Part shown: piece by piece, positions 23,833-34,399 of the stretch
Position numbering within the stretch: the first letter of the stretch is position 1
How the letters are laid out: the number at the start of each line of letters is the position of its first letter
Assembly (NCBI RefSeq): GCF_041381155.1
Contig: NC_091147.1
Location: 11,182,837 to 11,246,836, forward strand
DNA length: 64,000 nucleotides
From: Argopecten irradians
Lineage: Eukaryota; Mollusca; Bivalvia; Pectinida; Pectinidae
Reading direction: 5' to 3'
Translations under genes and position numbers: made by a program
The notes under the pieces: generated by a model
Database searches by the model: none
What the model saw: only the letters and a program-made list of their open reading frames with translations
What the model was told of the DNA's origin: nothing

Positions 23833-26800
23833 ATGGCTGACAAAAGAGAGTCTGGTACGTATTGTTATATTTAAAATGGATTTAACGTTTTTTTTTAGTA
23901 AAAGGAAGGGTTGACAATATCATATATTTGTAACATAAACTACATGTATTACCTTTTAATTCAAAATTCGCATTATATGGTACATACATGAGGCAATTTA
24001 AATGAATTGCAACAATGCACCATCTCCCCGGTCAGGCTCGTTTATCAGACCTCACCGTCTTGATTGCGTTTATACTATATTTGTCTAAATAGCCAAACGA
24101 GAAAATGATACAGTAGTGTCTTTTTCTTCTTTCATATATCTAGTCCTCATTCCAATGATTTCATACGTATACAGTCATTTATACCAGCCATTTAACCAAC
24201 GGAAGGGAGGTAACTCTTGGTATATTACAAAAACAAAAAACCAAAAAAAAACTAATAAACATCAAGAATGTTTTGAATAATTCATTATAAGGCAATAAAG
24301 TGTCAAGTGGAAACTGTTTATGAATTGCTCCTAAAACACATTTATCTTTTTAAATGAAAATCATAAACATGAAAATTGTTATTAATTTAGATTTGTTTGG
24401 TGTTGTTCATGTTAATTGTTTGTATTTTCCATTCCTTTGTTTTAAATGAACTTTACGTACAGATATTAAAAGTTTTGGTTGATTGTGAAATATATCTATT
24501 TCCTTATAACTCCATTATTAATTCAGTTTTATGTATTTGTTTATTTTTAAGGTAATTATATTGTATTCTTACATGCACAAGAGCCTATTTGTTATCACAA
24601 GTCATTTCACTGTCTGTGTCAACATAATGTTTCAAAAGTATGCTATCATGGTACCTGTATATTTTTCTGTTTTAACTTTCAGTAAAGACAAAATTATATA
24701 AAAGCATGAATTATTCCACTATAGTATAACAAATATACCCTAAGTCTTTTATTGAGAAACATATTCTTCAGGTTGGTAAGGAATATGTTATATAATTCTG
24801 TGTTACCAGGAGCATGTACTAGTCCGTCACATTTGTCATGTCTGGCTATTTAGTGAAATTATTAAGTCCCCCATCATGTTCAACAAAGACTTTATACCAA
24901 CTCCACATGTTTATCGCCATATGTAACATTAACATTATAAAGAAACTGTTATCGACTGAAATCCCCAGTTCCCAAAATTTAAAACTGGACTTATCAACAC
25001 TTTTACCATTTAAGTAACCTACACATGCTTGTGTACAATAGAAATTTAACAGGTCTGATTTATTGGATTAATATATTATAGTACCTGACCCAGTAATATA
25101 TAGTTTCATTAACTTAGGAATAGTTTTTGAACTTGAGGAAAATGTGAACTTTTCATGAAAATTATTAATTCTGTACCGGGTATGCCGTGCCAGGGAATGA
25201 AGAAGGTGTTCTTTTGTATTATACTGATGTCTGTCTCGTCCCGTTCACGATCATCCACATGTATAAACTGTGTCACATTTTTACAGATGTAATTATAGTA
25301 GAAATGATATTCCGTGTGTATGTTCAACCCAGGTTATCTCCCTAGGGTTCCACCTCTCTGTATTAATCACATAACAACACAGATAACATGTTCATGTCAT
25401 TTATTAAAGTTATTAAAGTTAGGACGACCACACAGTAGACAAGACAACATATAAAGACATACCGACAACTCTCACACGCAGACGTACATTTGTACAACGC
25501 ACCTTCAAAATACTGTACCGCACGATGTCCACCCCACAGACCCTGTAAATGATATACTATATATAAGTCGCACTGGTGAGCCTGTCGCTCTGATGTGCCA
25601 CGCGCACAGGTATGCGTGCTCTTTTTATACCCTGCACGCGCAAGGCTAGCCAATCATTTGAGTTACGGGTAGAATTACCTGCGCTATTTTTAGCCCACCA
25701 TCTGATATTCAAATCGCCCTGCGTCCGTGGTCCGGCGTCCGGCGTCCGTCCGTCCGTAAACAATTTATCACTATTTCTTAAAAACTGCTGCAGGGATTTT
25801 GTTCAAACTTCACATGGAGGGTCCCCTTGGTCCATGTTTGTGCCATACAGATTTTGAGGCTGATCGGAAAAATAAGATAATAATAATTTGATAGTTGAAG
25901 TTTGTTACCGCTATTTCTCAAAAGGTACTGAAGCGATCTGTCTCAAATTTTATATGTAGTATGTTTGAAAAAGTTTAAAAAGTAGAGAAAAGATCCATCT
26001 TTCCTTTGTCAGATATAGATCATTCTTTGGTGGGCGCCAAGATCCATGTGGGATCTTCTGTAAATATATATATCTTATCACACACGAACCATATCCCTGG
26101 CGCCAGGACTCAAACACACACACGCACACACGTAGTCTTACTTTCAATTCTGCCACATTATTCCATTGCCAGACAGGGTTTTCGGACAATTGTAGTAATT
26201 TAGCATTCAAATATACATGAAAATAAATTATATGATTTATCGATTAGAAGAGCAAAATATTTCATCAGCTGGATACCGGTAAGTGTATGTCCTAAAAGAT
26301 AATAATAAATATGACAGTTGGTTTTGCATTCCAGGGCGTGTGAAAGACCTTCAACAGAAGAGAGTTCTAGATGATGCTGCTCGACGTCGAAGACAAAGAA
26401 AGGCACTGGAGGCCTTAGAGTCAGACAACTTCCAGGATGATCCACACGCAGATCTCAAGATGAGTAAAAAAGCTCCTAAGTTTGAGGAATCTATGGATAC
26501 AGGTAATTTACATTGTTGATACTTTTACTAACCAGACAGTGTTGTTTGTGCCAAAAATTTAAATTGTTTTAAAGATGAACTGGATAAATATTGGAAAAAA
26601 ATCAATTTATTTTATAATTTCATGGCTAATTGATAACCTGAAGTGTTGTTACAATCAAAAACTGTTATCATAAGGTATGTAAAGAATTGAGTCTGGTGTA
26701 GAGGATATATTATCCTGTACCAGAAATCTATCATTAAATATCATCAAATTAGATATTAAAAAACTGATCCACTTCACGCACATCCAAACTCATTCATTGA

Positions 26801-29800
26801 TATTTGTTTCTTGAAAATTCATTACAGTTTTATATAACTGTTCATGTTGAATAATTACTGTGTGTATGTAAGATAATCATACAGAAATGATAAAATCCTC
26901 CTTTTTGAACAGGACAACCAGTGTCCAAAAAGAAAAGGAAAAGCAAGAGTGACCATTTCAAATTTAAGTACAAGAAAAGCTTTGCTGCATTAATAGAAGA
27001 AGAGGTGGGTACATGTGTACTGATTTACAATTACAAAGGAATTATATGTATACTAGTGACCTTGTTTACTTATAGTTGCAGTGATAAGATACACTGAACA
27101 ATCGTATGTAATGTATTTATTAGGCTCAACTATTACTGGTACCTTACTGAACATTCCTTATTGCTTTACTAGAATTCTTGAATAACTGGAAATTTGTCAC
27201 AAAATCCTCAACTTCAGGATACAGAATCTTGAGAGTAGATTTAGCAGTTATTTTTTCCGCTTATTAATTTATTAAATTAAAAAAAATGACAGACTCTGAA
27301 ACTAACAAAATTTCCATTTTTTTATTGCATAAACATGGTCAAGTAGATAAATTAACTGAATACAGAGTTTTTGAAACTGATTTATCATTTCTTAGTATTA
27401 TTTGTAGATTAATGATTCTAAACGAGTGATCATCGTAATTTTACTATCATTTGAATGTATCATATCGTATTGAAAAAAAGATGGATGTATCTTGAAATTG
27501 TATTGTAAGAAAACATCACGATACATCTGTCTTTCGATTAATCGTTACATGTACAGCCTTATCATGTATCATTCTTCACTAATCCTTCATCCTGTTGTGT
27601 CAAGTTCAGATCTCATAATGGAGCTTTGATGTCACACATCTCAGTATTTAAATCATTTATTTTCAATATCATTCACTTATTACGAAAAGACATTTTCATA
27701 TGATTTCCGGATGCGTTTTAACTCTAGAATAACAATTATGTATTTGGATGTATTCTTTCAGCACATGTTGAATAGAGACTCGCCTAACTATATGTCAGCC
27801 AGTGTACCACCATCCAAGTTTCCTGAGAGAAGATTCTGTGCTGTCTGTGGATATCCTTTAAATCTAACTATCACTTGGATAAATCTATAGAGTAATACCA
27901 TATTTCTGGTAAAATATATGGCCAAGATTTAATTAAAAAGGATAAAATTATATTTTAGAGATATTAAATTTTTGCAATTTTGCTTTATGGTCATATATGA
28001 TTCTACCATATCTTAACATTTTGTACGTCAATTTTTTTCCTGCAAAAATGTGAAAATGTCCCAGTGAAAATAACTGGCTATACAATAATATTGAATACTG
28101 GTATGTTTTTACTATGTAAATCAAGTCAAAGTAAACATCATAATTATGCTATGGGATATACATGTGCTGATGTATATGATTGGTTAAAGGTGTACTTTCT
28201 ACGTCTATTGGCAGGCGACGTACCAGTTATCGTCGAGTACCAATTCTCGCCATTGCATTTGAGTCTGTACGATTTCCATGCAAATTTAGTCAATAGAGCC
28301 TTCTTCTGATAGAAAAAACTACCATGCTGATTTCCACAAAAAATTGTCTCAAAATTTGTCTGTGATCATAGAAGTACATATGCGATGGTACTCAGCGAGA
28401 ACTGGTTGTTTGCCAGAAGTCATGGTAATTTAAGACATGCAAGGTTTTTGAGATCTAAAAAAGCTGGAAAGCCAATACTCTATGCTCGGAACACCTGTCA
28501 CTTGCCCTACCTGGGATTCTAACTTGTATCCCAGAAGTGGTGGGCCTATTAGTGGTAGAATATCATGGAATGTCTTAGCTAGGTTACTGCTGTCCCTATC
28601 TAAATTGAATGTGAAAAAGATAAGACAAAACATTATAATGATGAAAAAAACGAAATTTAAGAACTTTGTTAAAAAATCAAACACAAGATAAACACAACAT
28701 GAATATTAAGATGCAAAAGTAATGTATTTTGATACGTAAGCTAGGACATAATATATATAAATTAAAAATTATCATGAGGATTTTAAAATGACATACAGTA
28801 AATAGAACAAAAGGAATATTTTGGACATTTGAAACTACAAATGTACATGTGTTTAAGAACAATAGTATGTTGATTTATTTTTTTTATTAATTTGATCGAA
28901 ATACATGAATTATATAGAAATAATATTATATCAATACCCAAGTATATATTTAATTTTGTGCAACATAAGATCACATTTAATTTCCTTAACGAGGTCACAT
29001 TTCCATCTAACTACACGTGTGTACAGTGTGGAGCACGGTACTGCTCTGTCAGGTGTTTAGGAACACATCAGGATACCAGGTGAGTGGTAATTTGTTAATT
29101 CAAGTTAAAGTACATCTATTGAACCAGAACTTTATTAATAGATTATCTCCCCCTGGTAGGCAACTGAGAAATCTGACAAGTCGTATGCAGGAAATGTAAT
29201 GTGATAGTTCAAAGTTGTGTTAACTGATAAACAGACCTCAACCACAGGTAACAGATGGAAAACCTTTAACATGATCACCTTATATTGCCTGAAAATTTAC
29301 CTAAAATCAGTTGATTTGAATGGTAATTTTTCTCAATCAAAAACTGAAGTAGCCGATTTAGTATTTTTCTTCCTGTTACAAGAGTTACTTACATTAACTA
29401 TTGCCACCATTGAAAAGTTTGAGCTTCTAATTTTACTTTAAAGAAAAAAAAAAAAAAAAAAAAATTAATTGCATAAAAAATTCTGTGGCACTTTGTCCTA
29501 TATGGAATGCAGTACTGATTGCGCATGCACGAAAGCAAAATAAATTATTGTAAATTATTTTTTGCGTTAAATAGACATGTATACAAGATAAGACACAATT
29601 ATTGCTCAAATGATGGGTATCATTTATGCTCTGTTGGCGGTGGAGCATCTTTAATAGATTGTTTGCTGATCATTTGAATATTAAGATGCAAAAGTAATGT
29701 ATTTTGATACGTAAGCTAGGACATAATATATATAAATTAAAAATTATCATGAGGATTTTAAAATGACATACAGTAAATAGAACAAAAGGAATATTTTGGA

Positions 29801-31208
29801 CATTTGAAACTACAAATGTACATGTGTTTAAGAACAATAGTATGTTGATTAATTTTTTTTTTAATTTGATCGAAATACATAAATTATATAGAAATAATAT
29901 TATATCAATACCCAAGTATATATTTAATTTTGTGCAACATAAGATCACATTTAATTTCCTTAACGAGGTCACATTTCCATCTAACTACACGTGTGTACAG
30001 TGTGGAGCACGGTACTGCTCTGTCAGGTGTTTAGGAACACATCAGGATACCAGGTGAGTGGTAATTTGTTAATTCAAGTTAAAGTACATCTATTGAACCA
30101 GAACTTTATTAATAGATTATCTCCCCCTGGTAGGCAACTGAGAAATCTGACAAGTCGTATGCAGGAAATGTAATGTGATAGTTCAAAGTTGTGTTAATTG
30201 ATAAACAGACCTCAACCACAGGTAACAGATGGAAAACCTTTAACATGATCACCTTATATTGCCTGAAAATTTACCTAAAATCAGTTGATTTGAATGGTAA
30301 TTTTTCTCAATCAAAAACTGAAGTAGCCGATTTAGTATTTTTCTTCCGTTACAAGAGTTACTTACATTACACTTTTGCCACCATTGAAAAGTTTGAGCTT
30401 CTAATTTTACTTTAATGAGATAAAAAAAAAATTAAAAAAAAAATTAATTGCATCCCGAAAAAATTCTGTGGCACTTTGTCCTATATGGAATGCAGTACTG
30501 ATTGCGCATGCACCGAAAGCAAAATAAATTATTGTAAATTATTTTTTGCGTTAAATAGACATGTATACAAGATAAGACACCAATTATTGCTCAAATGATG
30601 GGTATCATTTATGCTCTGTTGGCGGTGGAGCATCTTTAATAGATTGTTTGCTGATCATTTCAATCATTGAAAAAGCCATTTTAATGACAGTAAAAATCAT
30701 GTGCAAAAATGGTATATTGGCATGAATATAAAAAGTCATCATGAAGATTCAGATTTCAGATGAACTGAAAATCACAAGTTAAAAGAAAAGCTATATCAAC
30801 AGAAGACATTTTACCTGTGTATATTTATATATATCCACAGAAGACATTTGACCTGTGTATATTTATATATATCCACAGAAGACACTTTACCTGTGTATAT
30901 TTTTTCTTTTGTTCCTTATTTAAAAAGCACAGTGTCAATTCACAGTGTCATGCTAGTTGTTTGAAAATATAGTTATCATCTTCTTTAGGCTACAAAAATG
31001 AGAAACTTGTAATTTATGGCCATTTTGATACACCATAAAGGGAGATAATTCATTAAATCTAAGTACCTGGGTAATGAAGTGAATGTGAGACTGAAGAATA
31101 AAAGTTCGAAATTTACAATAGTTGTTGCTTCTGAATTTATGGTTTATGTAGATTAAGTTGGCTTTTCTTCTCTCTTTGACTTCCAGGTGTTTGAAATGGA
31201 CAGCTTGA
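23833..31208 (+). CDS. ZNHIT1: ZNHIT1, HIT-type zinc finger subunit of the SRCAP/SWR1 complex
   Basis: Six coding exons: 23833-23854, 26335-26502, 26913-27004, 27762-27850, 28999-29079 (or its copy 29973-30053) and 31187-31208. They join in phase to 157 residues; human ZNHIT1 has 154. The product starts MADKRESGRVKDLQQ and keeps the family's LEALESDNFQDDPHADL block (residues 32-48). It has a basic, NLS-like KKKRKSK (69-75) and a C-terminal HIT finger with ligands C120, C123, C131, C134, C139, C143, H147 and C152. ZNHIT1 serves chromatin remodelling that deposits H2A.Z. Exons 1-3 and 5 end in GT donors, but exon 4 ends at an AT-AC intron of U12 type. Exon 5, which carries five of the eight zinc ligands, exists in two identical copies. 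Intron 1 is 2.5 kb and carries old repeats. Confidence 0.95.
25315..25690 (-). mobile_element. Possible solo LTR (fossil)
   Basis: Within ZNHIT1 intron 1, the minus strand shows a TATAAAAAGAGC box near 25625 and, about 225 bp on, a polyadenylation-type AATAAA near 25400. The layout resembles the promoter and R region of a retrotransposon LTR. Termini and target duplications could not be set and no internal coding region is present, so the family is unknown. Confidence 0.3.
25691..25960 (+). repeat. Interspersed repeat with CGTCCGTCCGTCC start
   Basis: It opens with TAGCCCACCATCTGATATTC and GGCGTCCGTCCGTCCGTAAA. It then has two degenerate copies of a block with TATTTCT..AAA..CTG, AGGGATTTTGTTCAAACTTC and its relative CGATCTGTCTCAAATTT. 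Such CCGTCC-headed repeats are abundant in bivalve genomes (general knowledge). It is non-coding and lies in intron 1 of ZNHIT1. Confidence 0.5.
27851..28998 (+). other. U12-type AT-AC intron of ZNHIT1 (to exon copy 5a)
   Basis: The donor reads ATATCCTTTA at 27851-27860, a match to the minor-spliceosome donor. TTCCTTAAC at 28982-28990 matches the U12 branch-site consensus, and the intron ends in AC at 28997-28998, nine bases after the branch adenosine. No GT donor exists at this exon border. Joining TGTGG to ATTTCC restores the conserved CGFPS segment exactly. The alternative acceptor before copy 5b has the same branch site at 29956-29964 and AC at 29971-29972. Confidence 0.9.
28700..29675 (+). 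repeat. Tandem duplication unit 1 carrying ZNHIT1 exon 5a
   Basis: This is the first copy of a unit of about 975 bp, repeated directly after itself. It starts at GAATATTAAGATGCAAAAGT and ends at TTTGCTGATCATTT. It holds the end of the U12 intron, exon 5a (28999-29079), a GTGAGT donor and a MITE near its 3' end. The copies differ by a few substitutions and by homopolymer or A-rich indels, so the event is recent. Confidence 0.92.
29305..29655. mobile_element. TTAA-target MITE, copy 2 (inside duplication unit 1)
   Basis: This segment is related to the copies at 786 and 62366. It shares TTACAAGAGTTACTTAC-like and GCGCATGCAC blocks and the right end GGCGGTGGAGCATCT followed by TTAA. The left end is decayed. 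The duplication breakpoint lies about 20 bp beyond the right end. Confidence 0.6.
29676..30660 (+). repeat. Tandem duplication unit 2 carrying ZNHIT1 exon 5b
   Basis: Second copy of the unit, with exon 5b at 29973-30053, identical in all 81 bp to exon 5a. The branch site, AC acceptor and GTGAGT donor are also retained. The junction with unit 1 shows a short CAT overlap, compatible with microhomology. Confidence 0.92.
30279..30640. mobile_element. TTAA-target MITE, copy 3 (inside duplication unit 2)
   Basis: Duplicate of copy 2, made by the exon duplication and not by transposition. It differs mainly in the A-rich run around 30420-30445 and keeps the GCATCCCGAAAAAATTC block. Confidence 0.6.
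30801..30905. repeat. 38-bp tandem repeat, 3 copies, ZNHIT1 intron 5
   Basis: AGAAGACATT starts units at 30801, 30839 and 30877, each followed by ACCTGTGTATATTTATATAT. The last copy runs into a T-rich tract. Confidence 0.85.
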
Positions 31209-32213
31209 GGATGTTAGTGACAGATATGAAGTTGTCAGAAGAAAGGAGTGGCTGAGACAGACCCATGAAGGGACAAGTAATCCCTGATGTCCTGAAAGGA
31301 TCCAGGATTATTTCTGTGATATGTAAAGGCAGGCAATGGACTAAAACATCCTACTGTGACTGTACAATGTAAATATGTCACTGTTTGACTCCGTGAAATA
31401 GATTGGGTTGGCCGATCTGACTGAACAGCAGGGCTGATCTTCTTTACATGACTACTAAACCTAAAGGGTATTCACAATCTGTGGCATGTGCTAGGTATTG
31501 ATGTTCTCCAATCGGCAATGGCGAGTTAGGGGGAGGCAGATTTAGCAGAATATCTGTTTGTGAAAATAGTTTCAATAATCATTTTGTTTCATTTCTGTGT
31601 GAAACTCTACTGTATGGCTTTGTTTGGTATCAATATCAGTACAGATCAGCTTTATTTATTGTAACTACAGGGGATTGCGTGGTATCAACTAATTTCAATG
31701 TAGTACAGCATCACAATAATAAACTAGATTGCATGAATGATTAAAATAAATCTAAAACGGTAATGTTACATACATCGTATGATGTACATAGTCTAAACTG
31801 TGACAAGACAAATGCTGTAATTAATACATGCTAAGACAGTAAAAACTGATGAAGTTGTTTAAATTGTTAATGTCACATTTCTGTGTAGATGTGACAGGAA
31901 AATAAACAATTATTATGATATCATGCCCTTCTTAATGTAGTTGTTTTTTTTCGCAAAATTAATCAAATATCAAAGTGTAAAACCATATTTTCACTCAAGT
32001 CTTATATTGGACATGGAACATTCTTTTTCCTGAAAGCGACCTTTATGTCCCAAGAATACAAGTGTCTGAATTTTAAAGCATTTTTCTGTAAACATGATAT
32101 TGATTGGGTTTATAACCTGTTATGAAAAGTTGTGCCACAAATTAATTTATCCTTCACAACATCTTCTTATTGAATTGGCCATTGAATAAAATCCAATTTC
32201 TACTTCTGGACTT
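31209..32213 (+). promoter_or_regulatory. ZNHIT1 3' UTR and flank with polyadenylation signals
   Basis: After the TGA at 31206-31208 the first AATAAA is at 31718-31723 and a second at 31901-31906. A short perfect stem (TGTCACAT and ATGTGACA, about 31870-31896) precedes the second signal. The transcript end is not determined. After about 31930 nothing more is recognised until the minisatellite. Confidence 0.5.
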
Positions 32214-32940
32214 TAAAAGTAGAGAAGCCCTTCATTCCAGCATAAAGTAGAGAGAAGCCTTCATTCCAACATAAAGTAGAGAAGCCCTTCATTCGGACAT
32301 AAAGTAGAGAAGCCCTTCATTCCGACATAAAGTAGAGAAGCCCTTCATTCCGAAATAAAGTAGAGAAGCCCTTCCTTCCAACACAAAGTAGAGAAGCCTT
32401 CATTCCAACATAAAGTAGTGAAGCCTTCATTCCAACATAAAGTAGAGAAGTCCACCTCATTCCAACATAAAGTAGAGAAGCCTTCATTCCAACATAAAGT
32501 AGAGAAGCCTTCATTCCAACATAAAGTAGAGAAGCCCTTCATTAAACATAAAGTAGAGAAGCCCTTCATTCCAACATAAAGTTAGAGAAGCCCTTCATTC
32601 CGACATAAAGTAGAGAAGCCCTTTGTCCAACATAAAGTAGAGAAGCCCATTCGACATTCCGTCCAACATAAAGTAGAGAAGCCCTTTGTCCAACATAAAG
32701 TAGAGAAGCCCTTTGTCCAACATAAAGTAGAGAAGCCCTTTGTCCAACATAAAGTAGAGAAGCCCTTCATTCCAACATAAAGTAGAGAAGCCTTCATTCC
32801 AACATAAAGTAGAGAAGCCCTTCATTCCAACATAAAGTAGAGAAGCCTTCATTCCAACATACAATAGAGAAGCCTTCATTCCAACATAAAGTAGAGAAGC
32901 CCTTCATTCCAACATAAAGTAGAGAAGACCTTCATTCCGG
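32214..32940. repeat. 25-28 bp minisatellite, about 26 units
   Basis: The unit is approximately CATAAAGTAGAGAAGCCCTT followed by CATTCCAA. Variants end in CTTTGTCCAA or lack one C. A CTTTGTCC variant forms its own block at about 32620-32750, showing local spread of a variant. Because many units are 27 bp, all frames stay open for long distances, giving meaningless repeat peptides. Confidence 0.95.
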
Positions 32941-34399
32941 CATACTAATAGGCCTCTCAGTTACTGTCAACAAGTTGTTTACAAACCTTAGCCAATTTGA
33001 CCTCTGAATGAAGATCATGATCAAAATCATTTATTTGAACTAACTTGTTTTTCCATTATACCAGCATGGCCCAATCCAAGTACCCTGGACATATCTGTTA
33101 TTGAGAAGAAGTTGTTTGAATGAAATATTCACAGATGACACACAATGGCGATAGTAAAATGATAATTAAATATAAATAATAAGTAAATATAAAAAGAACA
33201 TTTAGGAACTAAGGGTAATTTTAATCATGTTATACATGTACGTATAAGACCGTTACAAACTTTACATGTGTTAGATTTCACAAAATATTCAAAAGTAATC
33301 AAAAGTAATTTCTGTAAACCCAGTGTATTAAATGTCTTAATGAAATGTACGTGTGGATTTAAGAGTGAGCATCTTTAGTGAGGGTATGTGCGGTTTTTCT
33401 CATATGTTACGTCATGATATATATTTAATGAAAAAAAAAATTAAAAAAAGAAGTTTAAGATGTGAAAAGTTTACGTACGGCATACGAAACAGTAATAAGT
33501 ACCTAAAGAAAATCTATAAACAATGTGTAATACTATTATGTCAATAGTTCCACAATATGTGGACAAATACCAATGGAATGTTTCTTTCTTAATACATTCA
33601 TCTATATACAAAGTTAACGTTTAACATTATAAAATACATATATCAAAGAGAGTTTTCATGGTTCTCAGCAGATAATATATAAAAAACACGTTTGGTAATT
33701 TTAACATAACTCGAATCTTCTTCTTGAAGTTCCATTTATACCTCCAAAGTTAATTGCACTCGCATTCGAGGTGGAGGGTAATCCTCGACACAAAGTGAAA
33801 GTGAAAGTGCCCCGTTCAGTATTCATGTTAATTAAAAAACTCGTTTTGAACCTGATCTACAGAAAAATGCCGTCAATCAATAATAACATATCGATCGATT
33901 TTATTTAAGAAATTCCACTTTCTCTATTATGCTTGCTGCTATGTATGCAGTCTGTGAACCTTGGTATATTTCTATGTACACAGTACACTAAACATATGAC
34001 GAGAGCCTGCCGTGAAAGAACCACCTGTTTATTAATTGAAATTTCCATCATGTTCCTTTTTAATCAAAGTGACAATTTGAATTACATGTCCTTATAGGTT
34101 TCTACAGAGACTTTGCAAGACTACAAGAAAATTTAAGATTCCAAAACCATTAACCTCCTATCTAATTGTATAGTTATATTTTGTGACTGTTATCTGATAA
34201 CATGACATTGAAATTATGATTAAGTTGCCAATTGTCTGTTAATTAGGCTCAAGAATTGCTCGAGAAATTACATAATCAGTTAGAGTTATAATGGATATCG
34301 GTATTGATTTACGCTGTAGCGACAACTGCGTTTCAATATTGTTTTCTCTCAAAGTAACATTTTTGGTTGATTTCAATGTCAATAACAACGAACCTTGAT
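32941..34399. other. Intergenic between ZNHIT1 and the EXD1-like gene
   Basis: No gene is seen. GAAAGTGAAAGTG near 33796-33808 fits an interferon-regulatory-factor type site. TTTATT at 34028-34033 and 33900-33905 would serve as AATAAA signals for the minus-strand gene. Confidence 0.45.

Noticed and set aside
32317-32879. Overlapping minus-strand frames with repeated MKASLLYVG-like and FSTLCW-like peptides
   Set aside because: By-product of the 27-bp minisatellite; several frames are equally open and composition is that of the repeat.
32214-32940. CRISPR-like array
   Set aside because: Units are contiguous without unique spacers; eukaryotic minisatellite.
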